From positions 72,906-136,905 of the forward strand of contig NZ_JAUMTZ010000007.1 in NCBI RefSeq assembly GCF_030530945.1: 64,000 nucleotides of DNA, read 5' to 3'. The notes under the pieces were generated by a model that made no database searches, had not been told where the DNA came from, and saw only the letters and a program-made list of their open reading frames with translations. Source of the stretch: Kocuria sp. Its GTDB lineage: Bacteria > Actinomycetota > Actinomycetes > Actinomycetales > Micrococcaceae. The position numbers and the translations under genes are program-made. Positions 35,916-44,344 of this stretch are shown piece after piece. Within the stretch, counting starts at the first letter, position 1, and the number at the start of each line of letters is the position of its first letter.

Positions 35916-35981
35916 GGATGACCTCCTCGGAAGATGCCCCCGGCCACGACGGGACCGGGCACGGTGACGGAACGACTGTCC

Positions 35982-36012
35982 ATGATACCGAGCGCGGGCC
36001 CTGCGCTGTCAC
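35982..36012 (-). promoter_or_regulatory. Candidate promoter of yebC-ruvCAB
   Basis: On the minus strand GTGACA (36007-36012) and TATCAT (35982-35987) are separated by 19 bases. Both match the sigma-70-type consensus at 5 of 6 positions, though the spacing is long. It lies about 66 bases before the yebC ATG. Confidence 0.4.
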
Positions 36013-36112
36013 ACCGCCGTCCACCACCCCTGCACCGCCGCCGGAACCACGCAGGGCCGGCGACGGGCGCAGCAGCGGGGTGGGGCGACGTCGTGGTGCG
36101 GTCCCGGCGGGC

Positions 36113-36844
36113 TCAGCGCGGGCGGGAGACGGCGACGTCGCGGGCGCGCTCCGCGAGCCTGTCGTCCAGCGGCGCGGCGGGCAGGGTCTCGCCCCGCAGC
36201 TCGAGAGCGGCACCGAGCAGGAAGTCCGCCACCCGCGGGTTCTTGGGCAGCATGGAGCCGTGCAGGTAGCTGCCCAGCACGTTGCGGGTGCGAGCGCCCT
36301 CCGTGCCGTCCTGGCCGTCGTTGCCGGCTCCCGAGACCACCGTGCCCAGCGGTTCCTGGCCGGATCCGAGGTGCGTGAGCCCGGAGTGGTTCTCGTAGCC
36401 CACGATCGTGCCCAGCTGCTCGGACTCGGTCACGATGTTGCCGATCAGCCGCTCGGGGCCGGCCACCGTCTCCAGATCGAAGATGCCGATCCCGGGCAGG
36501 GTCTCCCCCGCGCCCGTGCGGAAGCTGCGCCCGAACAGCTGGTACAGCCCGCAGATGGCGAGCATGGGCACCCCGCGCGCCACGGCGTCGTGCAGCCGGG
36601 GGGCCACTGCCTGCAGGTCCTCGGCCACGCGGAACTGGCCAGAGTCCTGGCCGCCGCCGCCCACGAAGAGGTCGGCGTGCTCGGGCCACGGGTCACCCGG
36701 GTTGTGGTCCACGATCTCCACCTGGAGCCCGTGGCGCTCGGCGCGCCGCTTCAGCGTGAGGGTGTTGCCCCAGTCGCCGTAGATGTTCATGTCCCGGGGG
36801 TAGAGCTGCACGATGCGCAGCGGGCGTGCGGTGTTCTCGGCCAC
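36113..36844 (-). CDS. gatD: Lipid II isoglutaminyl synthase, glutamine amidotransferase subunit GatD
   Basis: 243 residues. A CobB/CobQ-like type 1 glutaminase that supplies ammonia to MurT for amidation of the D-glutamate in lipid II. The catalytic cysteine is C98 in LAICGLYQLFG and the catalytic histidine is H195 in GSYLHG; MNIYGDWGN near residues 19-27 is the family N-terminal motif. It follows murT by 9 bases. Confidence 0.95.
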   Translation of the reverse strand: MAENTARPLRIVQLYPRDMNIYGDWGNTLTLKRRAERHGLQVEIVDHNPGDPWPEHADLFVGGGGQDSGQFRVAEDLQAVAPRLHDAVARGVPMLAICGLYQLFGRSFRTGAGETLPGIGIFDLETVAGPERLIGNIVTESEQLGTIVGYENHSGLTHLGSGQEPLGTVVSGAGNDGQDGTEGARTRNVLGSYLHGSMLPKNPRVADFLLGAALELRGETLPAAPLDDRLAERARDVAVSRPR

Positions 36845-36853
36845 GGTGTCCTC

Positions 36854-38158
36854 CTAGATCGCTGCCACGTGCGTCATGCCGCCCAGGATCCTGCGCAGGG
36901 ACAGCATGGCCGTGTAGGTGCAGAAGATGCGCATGGGACGCTGCCCCGACTGCGCGATGAACTGTCTGAGGGCGTCCTCGAGCTCGGGCTCCACCGCGCC
37001 CACCCGCACGAGGTCGTAGTCCAGGCGCAGTGCCATGTCCCACGCGCGCACTCCGGAGACCACGTCCACCCCGGACTCCCGCAGGCTGTCGAAGTCCACG
37101 TCCCACAGCCAGGAGACGTCCCGACCGTCCGCGTACTGGTCGTTGATGGCGATCATCGTGGCGTAGTCCTCGGCGGAGGCCGAGGCGAGGGAGAGCCGGA
37201 ACCCGGCCGGGTTCTTCACCAGCAGCAGCTGCAGGGGCTTGCCCTCCACGGTGATGGTCTCCCCGCGTCCGAAGGCCGGGGTCACGTTCCCGAGCTCCGC
37301 CACGAGGGCGGGGACGTCGGCGTCGTCGCCGAGCACCTGCAGGCTCACCGCCAGCGCGGCGGCGGCGTTGTACTGGTTGTAGACGCCGTACAGGTCCACC
37401 GTGGCCTCGTGCGTGCGTCCACGCACCTCGAGCTCCACGCTGCGGGCGTTGACGGCCCGCAGCACGACGTCCGCATCCGGGCGGCGGGAGGAGGGCACCT
37501 GGGCGTCCTGCTCCCCCGGGTCCACCTGGCGCAGACCCTCCCGCATGTCGTCGTCGGAGGGGAACATGGGGCGCAGCGCGTCGGAGAGGCCGAACCAGCT
37601 CACCGCGGTGCCCGCCGGCAGGTCCTCGGCGAGCCCGGCGATCCGCGGGTCCTCACGGTTGAGCACCACGGTCTCGGAGGTGGCCAGCGCCACCTGGCGC
37701 AGCATCCGGCGGGTCGTGTCGATCTCCCCGAAACGGTCCAGCTGGTCGCGCATCACGTTCAGCAGCAGGCAGATCCGCGGCCGCACCTGCTTCACGAAGT
37801 GCACGGCGTGCGCCTCGTCCAGCTCCAGGACCGCCACGTCCGCGTCCAGGCGGCCGAAGGCGTCCATCTCCGCCAGGAGGGAAGCCGCCACACCGCGGAC
37901 GAAGTTGGAGCCCGTGCGGTTGGTGAACACGCGCAGACCCTGGGCGCGCAGCAGCTGCACGGTCATCTTGGTGGTGGTCGTCTTGCCGTTGGTGCCGCTG
38001 ATCACCACCACGCCGCGCGGCAGCTTGGCCAGCTCCTCCGCCACGAATCGGGGGTGCAGCTTCTCCATCACCAGCCCGGGGAAGGCGGAGCCGCCGCCGC
38101 GCAGGCTCGAGGCCCAGCGCACTCCTTGGCCGAGGACGCGTACGAGAGGTCGGGACAT
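36854..38158 (-). CDS. murT: Lipid II isoglutaminyl synthase, Mur-ligase subunit MurT
   Basis: 434 residues from ATG 38158 with GGATGGAG upstream. Uses ATP to activate the second-residue D-Glu of lipid II and accepts ammonia from GatD. Mur-ligase core: SGTNGKTTTTK (P-loop near 52-62), NVMRDQLDRFGE, and NRED. C-terminal MurT domain includes DVSWLWDVDFDSL. Staphylococcal-type MurT has a Cys4 zinc ribbon between the central domain strands; in this protein no CXXC pair occurs, and the interval after GLSDALRPMFPSDDD is instead a polar stretch. Confidence 0.94.
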   Translation of the reverse strand: MSRPLVRVLGQGVRWASSLRGGGSAFPGLVMEKLHPRFVAEELAKLPRGVVVISGTNGKTTTTKMTVQLLRAQGLRVFTNRTGSNFVRGVAASLLAEMDAFGRLDADVAVLELDEAHAVHFVKQVRPRICLLLNVMRDQLDRFGEIDTTRRMLRQVALATSETVVLNREDPRIAGLAEDLPAGTAVSWFGLSDALRPMFPSDDDMREGLRQVDPGEQDAQVPSSRRPDADVVLRAVNARSVELEVRGRTHEATVDLYGVYNQYNAAAALAVSLQVLGDDADVPALVAELGNVTPAFGRGETITVEGKPLQLLLVKNPAGFRLSLASASAEDYATMIAINDQYADGRDVSWLWDVDFDSLRESGVDVVSGVRAWDMALRLDYDLVRVGAVEPELEDALRQFIAQSGQRPMRIFCTYTAMLSLRRILGGMTHVAAI

Positions 38159-38264
38159 GGTCTCCATCCTAGTGAGTGGGCCCGCGAGCCCTGGGGAGGG
38201 ACCGTGGGCACGGGACCGGGGTGCGGGTCCTGGGTGGGGTTCGTGAGTGGGGGGGCGTCCGGGG

Positions 38265-38840
38265 TCAGTCCCGGGGCCACGCCTCGGCGATGTCCTCGCG
38301 GGCGGAGCCCAGGGTCTGGATCAGAGGTTTGGTGTGGGCCACCACGGGCATGAAGTTGGAGTCCCCCACCCAGCGCGGCACCACGTGCTGGTGCAGGTGC
38401 TCCGCGACGGAGCCGCCCGCGGCGGAGCCGAGGTTCAGGCCCACGTTGAAGGCGGCCGGGTGGGCCACCTCGCGCAGCACCGAGACCGCGGTGCGGGTCA
38501 GGGTGCTGAGCTCCCACAGCTCGTCGTCCGTGAGCTCGTCCAGGTCCGGGACGTGCCGGTAGGGGCACACGAGCAGGTGGCCGGGGTTGTACGGGAAGAG
38601 GTTGAGCACCACGAAGCAGTGCCGCCCGCGGTGGACGATGAGCGAGTCCTCGTCCGAGCGGCCCGGCCCGTTGCAGAACGGGCACCCGGGCGGCTGCTCC
38701 ACCGAGGTGTCCTCACCGCGCACGTACGCGAGCCGGTGCGGGGTCCACAGCCGCTGGAAGGCGTCCGGGACCCCCGGCAGCTCGAAGTCGTCCCGGAGCG
38801 GGTTTGCCCGCTCCGCCGCCGCCTCTTCCCGTCCGGTCAC
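38265..38840 (-). CDS. HIT family nucleotide hydrolase
   Basis: 191 residues from GTG 38840, overlapping the thrS stop (GTGA). The HIT active site is HLHQHVVPRW near 150-159, and NPGHLLVCPYRHV is the other typical segment. A CPFC motif near residue 54 probably binds zinc with other ligands, as in the ApA-phosphorylase-type HIT branch. It probably hydrolyses or phosphorolyses dinucleoside polyphosphates or AMP conjugates. Substrate not determinable. Adjacency to thrS is conserved in actinobacteria. Confidence 0.9.
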   Translation of the reverse strand: MTGREEAAAERANPLRDDFELPGVPDAFQRLWTPHRLAYVRGEDTSVEQPPGCPFCNGPGRSDEDSLIVHRGRHCFVVLNLFPYNPGHLLVCPYRHVPDLDELTDDELWELSTLTRTAVSVLREVAHPAAFNVGLNLGSAAGGSVAEHLHQHVVPRWVGDSNFMPVVAHTKPLIQTLGSAREDIAEAWPRD

Positions 38841-40987
38841 GACCGGCCCGGTGCTTCCGGCTCGCCGGGGGTGGCGCCCGTGGTCGCCGCCGCATCCGCG
38901 GCGGGATCCTCGACGACCGTCTCCACCACGGCGACCTCCTCCGCGGGGGCCGTGGGGTCCGCGTTGTCCCGCTCGCGGATGTGCCGGGTGATCAGCTCCA
39001 CGGCCTCGTCCTGGGTGACGCCGTTGTGCTGGGAGCCGTCGCGGAAGCGGAAGGACACGGTGCCGGCCTCGGCGTCCTCGCCACCGGCGATCACCACGAA
39101 CGGGATCTTGTCCTTGGAGGCCGTGCGGATCTTCTTGGGGAAGCGGTCCGAGGAGGCGTCCACCTCCACGCGCACGCCGTGCTCCCGCAGCCGCTGCGCG
39201 AACCCGTCGAGGTAGTCGTTGAACGCCTCGGCAACCGGGATCGCGCGGACCTGCACCGGGGCCAGCCACGCCGGGAACGCCCCGGCGTAGTGCTCCGTGA
39301 GCACACCCATGAACCGCTCCACCGAGCCGAAGAGGGCGCGGTGGATCATCACGGGACGCTGCCGGGTGCCGTCCGAGGCCTGGTACTCCAGGTCGAAGCG
39401 CTCCGGGAGGTTGAAGTCCAGCTGGATGGTGGACATCTGCCACGTGCGCCCGATGGCGTCCCGGGCCTGGACGGAGATCTTGGGACCGTAGAAGGCGGCA
39501 CCGGCGGGGTCCGGGACGAGCTCCAGCCCGGAGTCCTCGGCGACCTCGCGCAGCGTGCGGGTGGCCTCCTCCCAGATCTCGTCCGAGCCCACGAACTTCT
39601 CCGGGTCCTTGGTGGAGAGCTCCAGGTAGAAGTCCTCCAGGCCGTAGTCCTTGAGCAGGGACAGCACGAAGTTCAGGGTGCTGGTCAGCTCCCCCTTCAT
39701 CTGCTCCCGGGTGCAGTAGATGTGGGCGTCGTCCTGGGTCATCCCCCGCACGCGCGTGAGTCCGTGGATCACACCGGACTTCTCGTAGCGGTACACGGCC
39801 CCGAACTCGAACAGCCGCAGGGGCAGCTCGCGGTAGGAGCGCCCACGGGAGCGGTAGATCAGGTTGTGCATGGGGCAGTTCATGGGCTTGAGGTAGTAGT
39901 CCTGGCCCGGCTTGGTCAGCTCACCCGTGGCGGGATCGCGCTCCTCGTCCACGTGCATGGGGGGGAACATGCCGTCCCGGTACCAGTCCAGGTGGCCCGA
40001 GACCTCGTACAAGTGGCCCTTGGTGATGTGCGGGGTGTAGACGAACTCGTACCCGGCGCGCGCGTGGCGCTCGCGCGAGTAGTCCTCCATCTCCTTGCGG
40101 ATGGTCCCACCCTTGGGGTGGAACACCGGCAGACCCGAACCCAGCTCGTCGGGGAAGGAGAACAGGTCCAGCTCCACACCGAGCTTGCGGTGGTCACGGC
40201 GCTCGGCCTCGGCCAGGCGGTCCCGGTACGCCTTGAGCTCGTCCTTGGTGGGCCACGCCGTGCCGTAGATGCGCTGCAGCTGCTTGTTCTTCTGGTTGCC
40301 GCGCCAGTACGCGGCCGCGGAGCGCATCAGGGCGTAGCCGTTGCCGATGTGCTTGGTGTCCGGCAGGTGCGGGCCGCGGCACAGGTCTCGCCACACGACC
40401 TCCCCGCTCTTGCGGTCCACGTTGTCGTAGATCGTCAGCTCCCCGGCACCCACCTCCACGGAGGCACCCTCGGCCGTCTCGTCCATGGCCCCCGAGCCGG
40501 GCCCGCCGGCCAGGTCGATGAGCTCGAGCTTGTACGGCTCGTCCGCCATCTCGGCGCGGGCCTCGTCCTCCGTGACCGAGCGGCGCCGGAAGATCTGGTT
40601 CCTGTTGACGATCTTCAGCATCGACTTCTCGAGCTTCTTGAGGTCCTCGGGGGTGAACGGCTCCGCGACGTCGAAGTCGAAGTAGAAGCCGTCGGTGATG
40701 TACGGGCCGATGCCCAGCTTCGCGTCGGGGCGCAGCTCCTGCACGGCCTGGGCCATGACGTGCGCGGTGGAGTGGCGCAGCACCTCCAGGCCCTCGGGAT
40801 CGCTCACGAGCACCCGCTCCACGACGTCGCCGTCCCCCAGCTGGGTGGACAGGTCGCGCAGGACGCCGTTCACACGGGCCACCACCACGTCGCGCTGCTC
40901 GCCGTAGAGCTGCGCGGGAGTGGTTCCCGACTCCGCCGTGCGGGTCTCGCCGTCCACGGTGAGTCGAAGTGCAGGGGCGTCCGTCAT
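38837..40987 (-). CDS. thrS: Threonine-tRNA ligase
   Basis: 716 residues, longer than the usual 640-690 because of a C-terminal Ala/Glu/Pro-rich tail of about 40 residues. N-terminal TGS domain (RLTVDGETR), editing domain with HSTAHVMAQA, catalytic domain with the zinc cysteine in MNCPMHNLIYRS and RVRGMTQDDAHI, then anticodon domain VRAIPVAEAF. ATG 40987. The 175-base leader up to the palindrome at 41164 shows no recognisable riboswitch; a TAGCAT -10-like hexamer is near 41083-41088. Confidence 0.96.
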   Translation of the reverse strand: MTDAPALRLTVDGETRTAESGTTPAQLYGEQRDVVVARVNGVLRDLSTQLGDGDVVERVLVSDPEGLEVLRHSTAHVMAQAVQELRPDAKLGIGPYITDGFYFDFDVAEPFTPEDLKKLEKSMLKIVNRNQIFRRRSVTEDEARAEMADEPYKLELIDLAGGPGSGAMDETAEGASVEVGAGELTIYDNVDRKSGEVVWRDLCRGPHLPDTKHIGNGYALMRSAAAYWRGNQKNKQLQRIYGTAWPTKDELKAYRDRLAEAERRDHRKLGVELDLFSFPDELGSGLPVFHPKGGTIRKEMEDYSRERHARAGYEFVYTPHITKGHLYEVSGHLDWYRDGMFPPMHVDEERDPATGELTKPGQDYYLKPMNCPMHNLIYRSRGRSYRELPLRLFEFGAVYRYEKSGVIHGLTRVRGMTQDDAHIYCTREQMKGELTSTLNFVLSLLKDYGLEDFYLELSTKDPEKFVGSDEIWEEATRTLREVAEDSGLELVPDPAGAAFYGPKISVQARDAIGRTWQMSTIQLDFNLPERFDLEYQASDGTRQRPVMIHRALFGSVERFMGVLTEHYAGAFPAWLAPVQVRAIPVAEAFNDYLDGFAQRLREHGVRVEVDASSDRFPKKIRTASKDKIPFVVIAGGEDAEAGTVSFRFRDGSQHNGVTQDEAVELITRHIRERDNADPTAPAEEVAVVETVVEDPAADAAATTGATPGEPEAPGRS

Positions 40988-41163
40988 GGTGTGTGTCTCC
41001 TCGTCAGTTCAGTGGGTGCCCGCCCGTACCGGGGGCGCGCAGGGCGCGGTGCGCACCAGGGCAGCACCTGCGACCTCCCCGATGCTACCGCCCTGCCCCG
41101 CACGCGCACGACGGCGCCCGGGCAGTTCGGCGCGAGCCGCGCCCGGCGGACGGGGCCGGGAAC

Positions 41164-41202
41164 ACACGTGTGCCCCGGGTGAATCACCCGGGGCACACGT
41201 GT
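41164..41202. terminator. Perfect 19-base-pair palindrome between thrS and the PRC-barrel gene
   Basis: ACACGTGTGCCCCGGGTGA pairs perfectly with TCACCCGGGGCACACGTGT around one base (39 bases in all), 35 bases past the PRC-barrel gene stop. It is the longest perfect stem found in the window. The core GCCCCGGGTG...CACCCGGGGC also occurs at 44281-44305. Most likely a terminator; its perfect symmetry also fits a protein-binding site. Confidence 0.65.
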
Positions 41203-41236
41203 CAGTGCTCACGCGAGGTCACTCGCGCGCAGTGCT

Positions 41237-42109
41237 TCAGCGGCGGGGAGCCTCACCGTTGCGGCCCAGGCCGTCACGGTCCACGTCGGTCTCGACGTCC
41301 ACCTGCTCCTTGCGGACGTCGGCCTCCACGTGCTGGGTCTCGCGGACGGTCTGCTTGTTCAGCCCGACCTCCTCGACGGCCACGGCTTCCTTCTCGACGA
41401 CGGGGCGCTCCTCGTGGAGGGTCACCTCGACCTCTTCCTCGCCGATGCGGCCGGTGCCCGCGTGGGCATCGGTGCCGTTGAGCGGGGTGCGCTCCACGGT
41501 GACCTCTTCGCGCTCGACGGGGACGTCGACGGTCTCGTGGTCGGTCACGACGTACTTGCGCAGGCGCGCGTGGCCGGCCTCGCGCTCCTGGGTGCCCACG
41601 TTGAGGCGCTCCTCGTGACGGATCACGGAGGCGTCCTCTCCGGCGGCGGCGCGGCGGTCCTGGTCCACACCGGCGGTGCGGTCGCGGTCGGCGACGTCGC
41701 GGTCCGCGGCGTGGCGCTCACCGGCGGCGTTGCCGGCCACACCGGCGGTGCCGGCGGCGGTGTCGCGCTCACGGTCGGTGCCGGCGGTACGGCCACCGTC
41801 GTAGTTCATCTCGTAGTAGCGGTACAGCTCCTCCTCCTCGGCGGGGGAAAGGTGCTGGTCCGCGTCCACCTTCGGGGCGTCCTTGATGACGTCCTTGGTG
41901 TAGGGAAGGACCACGCGGTCGCCGTCCTGGCGGGCGCCCTTGACGGGGACGAAGTTCTCCTTGGCGCCGAAGAGACCGGTGTTGACGGTCAGGAAGGTGG
42001 GGTCGCCGGAGTTGTCGTCGAGGAAGACCTGCTCGACCTTGCCGATCTTGTCGCCGTCGGAACCGTAGGCCGTGCTGGACAGAATTGCATTCACGTCGAA
42101 CGTGGACAT
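41237..42109 (-). CDS. PRC-barrel and DUF2382 domain stress-type protein
   Basis: 290 residues from ATG with GAGGAG upstream. N-terminal PRC-barrel (STAYGSDGDKIGKVEQVFLD, about 11-30, and ENFVPVKGARQDGDRVVLPYTKD), a Gly/Arg/Asp-rich linker of about 60 residues (125-185), and a C-terminal DUF2382 (YsnF/AvaK-type) domain with repeated VPVEREEVTVER and EVEVTLHEERPVV. Soluble, very acidic. Family members are linked to stress responses but have no defined activity. Divergent from nfeD; followed by the 41164 palindrome. May dampen or sense cytoplasmic charge: speculation. Confidence 0.85.
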   Translation of the reverse strand: MSTFDVNAILSSTAYGSDGDKIGKVEQVFLDDNSGDPTFLTVNTGLFGAKENFVPVKGARQDGDRVVLPYTKDVIKDAPKVDADQHLSPAEEEELYRYYEMNYDGGRTAGTDRERDTAAGTAGVAGNAAGERHAADRDVADRDRTAGVDQDRRAAAGEDASVIRHEERLNVGTQEREAGHARLRKYVVTDHETVDVPVEREEVTVERTPLNGTDAHAGTGRIGEEEVEVTLHEERPVVEKEAVAVEEVGLNKQTVRETQHVEADVRKEQVDVETDVDRDGLGRNGEAPRR

Positions 42110-42140
42110 CGCATTAACTCCTCAGTAAGTCTCTGCTTGC

Positions 42141-42159
42141 GGCGCACGGGTTGTGCGCC
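42141..42159 (-). promoter_or_regulatory. Hairpin in the PRC-barrel gene leader
   Basis: GGCGCAC, five bases, GTGCGCC, about 32 bases upstream of the ATG on the minus strand. It could affect translation or mRNA decay. No known RNA regulator class is recognised. Confidence 0.35.
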
Positions 42160-42208
42160 GAAGGCCGCCGCACCCGCGAGATGGGTGTGCGGTCTGGCTT
42201 CGTGACAC

Positions 42209-42214
42209 ATATTA
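42209..42214 (-). promoter_or_regulatory. Candidate -10 hexamer for the PRC-barrel gene
   Basis: TAATAT on the minus strand, five of six matches to TATAAT, about 100 bases before the ATG. The sequence 17-20 bases upstream (TTCGTC) is only a weak -35. It is the most AT-rich spot in this GC-rich region. Confidence 0.3.
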
Positions 42215-42426
42215 CGGGCACAACGCACCCGCGGGACGAATTTCTCTCACGGAAAAACCCGCGCGCCGCTGCGCGGCGGTACGAGCACTCGGACATGGCC
42301 GAGCCTGGCACCCTCCCGGACTCGACGGGTGGTGTGGGGCACAATGGGCAGGACCGAGAGGCGTGGCGTCCCGGACGAGCCGGGCGTCACGCGCCATCCG
42401 CTGGACGACGAGAACGGAGTTCCGCC

Positions 42427-42921
42427 GTGTGGGACGCCCTGGTCAACAACCCCTGGATCCTCTGGCTGATCGTCATGCTGGCGCTGGCGGCGGTGGAGAT
42501 GCTCACCCTCGACTTCCTCTTCCTGATGATGTCCCTGGCGGCCCTGGTGACCGCGGGCGTGAGTCTCGTGGTGGACAGCGTGGTGCTGCAGGTGGTCCTC
42601 TTCGCGGTGGTCTCCGTGCTGCTGATCTTCCTCATCCGCCCCCTCGCCCTGCGCCGCCTGAACCGCTCCACCCCCGCCACGCGCTCCAACGCCGAGCGCC
42701 TCGTGGGGCTGCCCTGCACCGTGGTGGAGCCGGTCACCCGCCACACCGGGCTCGTGCGCCTCGAGGGCGACGTCTGGACGGCCCGCGCGCTGGACGACGC
42801 CGTGCTCCCCGAGGGCGCCACCGCTCACGTCCACCGCATCGACGGCGCCACCGCCGTGGTCTCGAACCTGGCCCCGCTGCCCGAAACCGCAGCCGGGCAC
42901 CACCCGCGCGCCCGTTCCTGA
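42427..42921 (+). CDS. NfeD-like membrane protein
   Basis: 164 residues from GTG 42427, with GGAG seven bases upstream. Three or so hydrophobic segments (WILWLIVMLALAAVEML, FLFLMMSLAALVTAGVSLVV, VVLQVVLFAVVSVLLIFLI) are followed by a C-terminal OB-fold region (NAERLVGLPCTVVEPVTRHTGLVRLEGDVWTARALDD). Short NfeD proteins of this type pair with SPFH/stomatin proteins and help organise membrane domains. The stomatin gene follows 113 bases downstream, the usual pairing. Confidence 0.9.
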   Translation: MWDALVNNPWILWLIVMLALAAVEMLTLDFLFLMMSLAALVTAGVSLVVDSVVLQVVLFAVVSVLLIFLIRPLALRRLNRSTPATRSNAERLVGLPCTVVEPVTRHTGLVRLEGDVWTARALDDAVLPEGATAHVHRIDGATAVVSNLAPLPETAAGHHPRARS

Positions 42922-43034
42922 TCCCCCCGGGCGGCACGCGTTCCCAGGCCCCCGGCACCCGTCGGGACACGCCCCGGACCCCGCACCGGTCGCCCCAGCG
43001 GCCCGGCGGAGATCCTCCCCACCGAAAGGACCTC

Positions 43035-44243
43035 ATGTCACTCGTCATCCTCGTCCTGCTGATCGTGGTGGTGCTCGCCGCGTTCATCGCCCTCGTGAAG
43101 GCGGTGCGCATCATCCCGCAGTCGCGGGCGGGCATCGTGGAACGGCTGGGCAAGTACCAGTCCACCCTGAACCCCGGCCTGCACTTCCTCATCCCCTTCA
43201 TCGACCGGCTGCTGCCCCTGATCGACCTGCGCGAGCAGGTGGTGCCTTTCCCGGCGCAGTCCGTGATCACCGAGGACAACCTGGTGGTGGGCATCGACAC
43301 CGTGGTCTACTTCCAGGTCACGGACCCGCGGGCCGCCACCTACGAGATCACCAACTACATCCAGGCGGTGGACGAGCTCACGAGCGCCACGCTGCGCAAC
43401 GTGGTGGGCGGGCTCAACCTGGAGGAGACCCTGACCTCCCGCGACAAGATCAACGCCGAGCTGCGCGGGGTGCTGGACTCCACCACGGGCCGCTGGGGCA
43501 TCCGCATCTCCCGCGTGGACATCAAGGAGATCACTCCCCCGCCGTCCATCCAGGACTCCATGGAGAAGCAGATGCGCGCCGAGCGGGACCGCCGCGCGGC
43601 CATCCTCACGGCCGAGGGCGAGAAGCAGTCGCAGATCCTCACCGCGGAGGGCCAGCGCCAGGCATCCGTGCTCTCCGCCGAGGGTGACGCGAAGGCCGCG
43701 ATCCTGCGGGCGGACGGCGAGGCCCAGGCCATCGCCAAGGTCTTCGACTCCATCCACCGTGCCAGGCCCACCCAGAAGCTGCTCGCGTACCAGTACATCC
43801 AGACCCTGCCCAAGGTGGCCGAGGGCACCGCGAACAAGGTGTGGATGATCCCCGCCGAGCTCAGCACCGCCCTGCGCGGAGTGGGCTCCTACCTCAACCA
43901 GGGCTCCTCGGACGCGCCGGACGACGACGCCGAGGACGAGGGTCCCGTGCCCGGCGGCCCGGCCCCGGACTCCCCGATCGTGGAGCACGAGACGGTCAAG
44001 GTCACGGAGGAGGACCTGGAGCCGGACCTCACGCTCACCGACCCGCGCGAGTTCGAGATGCCGGAGTCCCCCTACACCTCTCCGATCGCGCAGGAGGCCG
44101 CGGACCCGCACGTCGAGACGGCGGCGGACGCGGCGTCGTCCTCGCGGGGCAGTGCCTCGACCCCGCTGCCGGAGGGGACCGTTCCGCCCGCGCGGGGTGG
44201 GGACGGGCGCACGGAGGACCTGCCCGGGAATGAAACCCGCTGA
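43035..44243 (+). CDS. SPFH/Band 7 (stomatin-like, QmcA/HflC-type) membrane protein
   Basis: 402 residues from ATG 43035 with GAAAGGA upstream. N-terminal membrane segment (about 1-22), SPFH domain (RIIPQSRAGIVERLGKYQSTLNPGLHFLIPFIDR; VVGIDTVVYFQVTDP), then a coiled coil rich in repeated ILTAEGEKQSQILTAEGQRQA. The C-terminal 110 residues are acidic and disordered, longer than in most relatives. Probably forms oligomeric membrane rings with the NfeD protein. The exact role is unknown. Confidence 0.9.
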   Translation: MSLVILVLLIVVVLAAFIALVKAVRIIPQSRAGIVERLGKYQSTLNPGLHFLIPFIDRLLPLIDLREQVVPFPAQSVITEDNLVVGIDTVVYFQVTDPRAATYEITNYIQAVDELTSATLRNVVGGLNLEETLTSRDKINAELRGVLDSTTGRWGIRISRVDIKEITPPPSIQDSMEKQMRAERDRRAAILTAEGEKQSQILTAEGQRQASVLSAEGDAKAAILRADGEAQAIAKVFDSIHRARPTQKLLAYQYIQTLPKVAEGTANKVWMIPAELSTALRGVGSYLNQGSSDAPDDDAEDEGPVPGGPAPDSPIVEHETVKVTEEDLEPDLTLTDPREFEMPESPYTSPIAQEAADPHVETAADAASSSRGSASTPLPEGTVPPARGGDGRTEDLPGNETR

Positions 44244-44280
44244 GCGCGGGTTGTGACCGGGGAAGAGTGCGGACCGCCGC

Positions 44281-44305
44281 GCCCCGGGTGTGAACCACCC
44301 GGGGC
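44281..44305 (+). terminator. Hairpin after the stomatin gene
   Basis: GCCCCGGGTG pairs perfectly with CACCCGGGGC across a 5-base loop, 37 bases past the stomatin stop and 39 bases before the rbpA start. The stem has the same 10-base arms as the core of the 41164-41202 palindrome. Likely terminator, though it lies in the rbpA leader. Confidence 0.65.
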
Positions 44306-44344
44306 GTGCGGGCCGCGTGCACGTACGTCAGGAAGGATCAGCGC

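Larger units (their letters stand above)
42110..42426. other. 317-base divergent intergenic region
   Basis: Separates the PRC-barrel gene (minus) from nfeD (plus). It holds a 5'-UTR hairpin at 42141-42159, a TAATAT -10-like hexamer on the minus strand (42209-42214), and long GC-rich stretches. An open frame through it in the nfeD frame lacks a ribosome site and is not called. No RNA gene was recognised. Confidence 0.6.
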
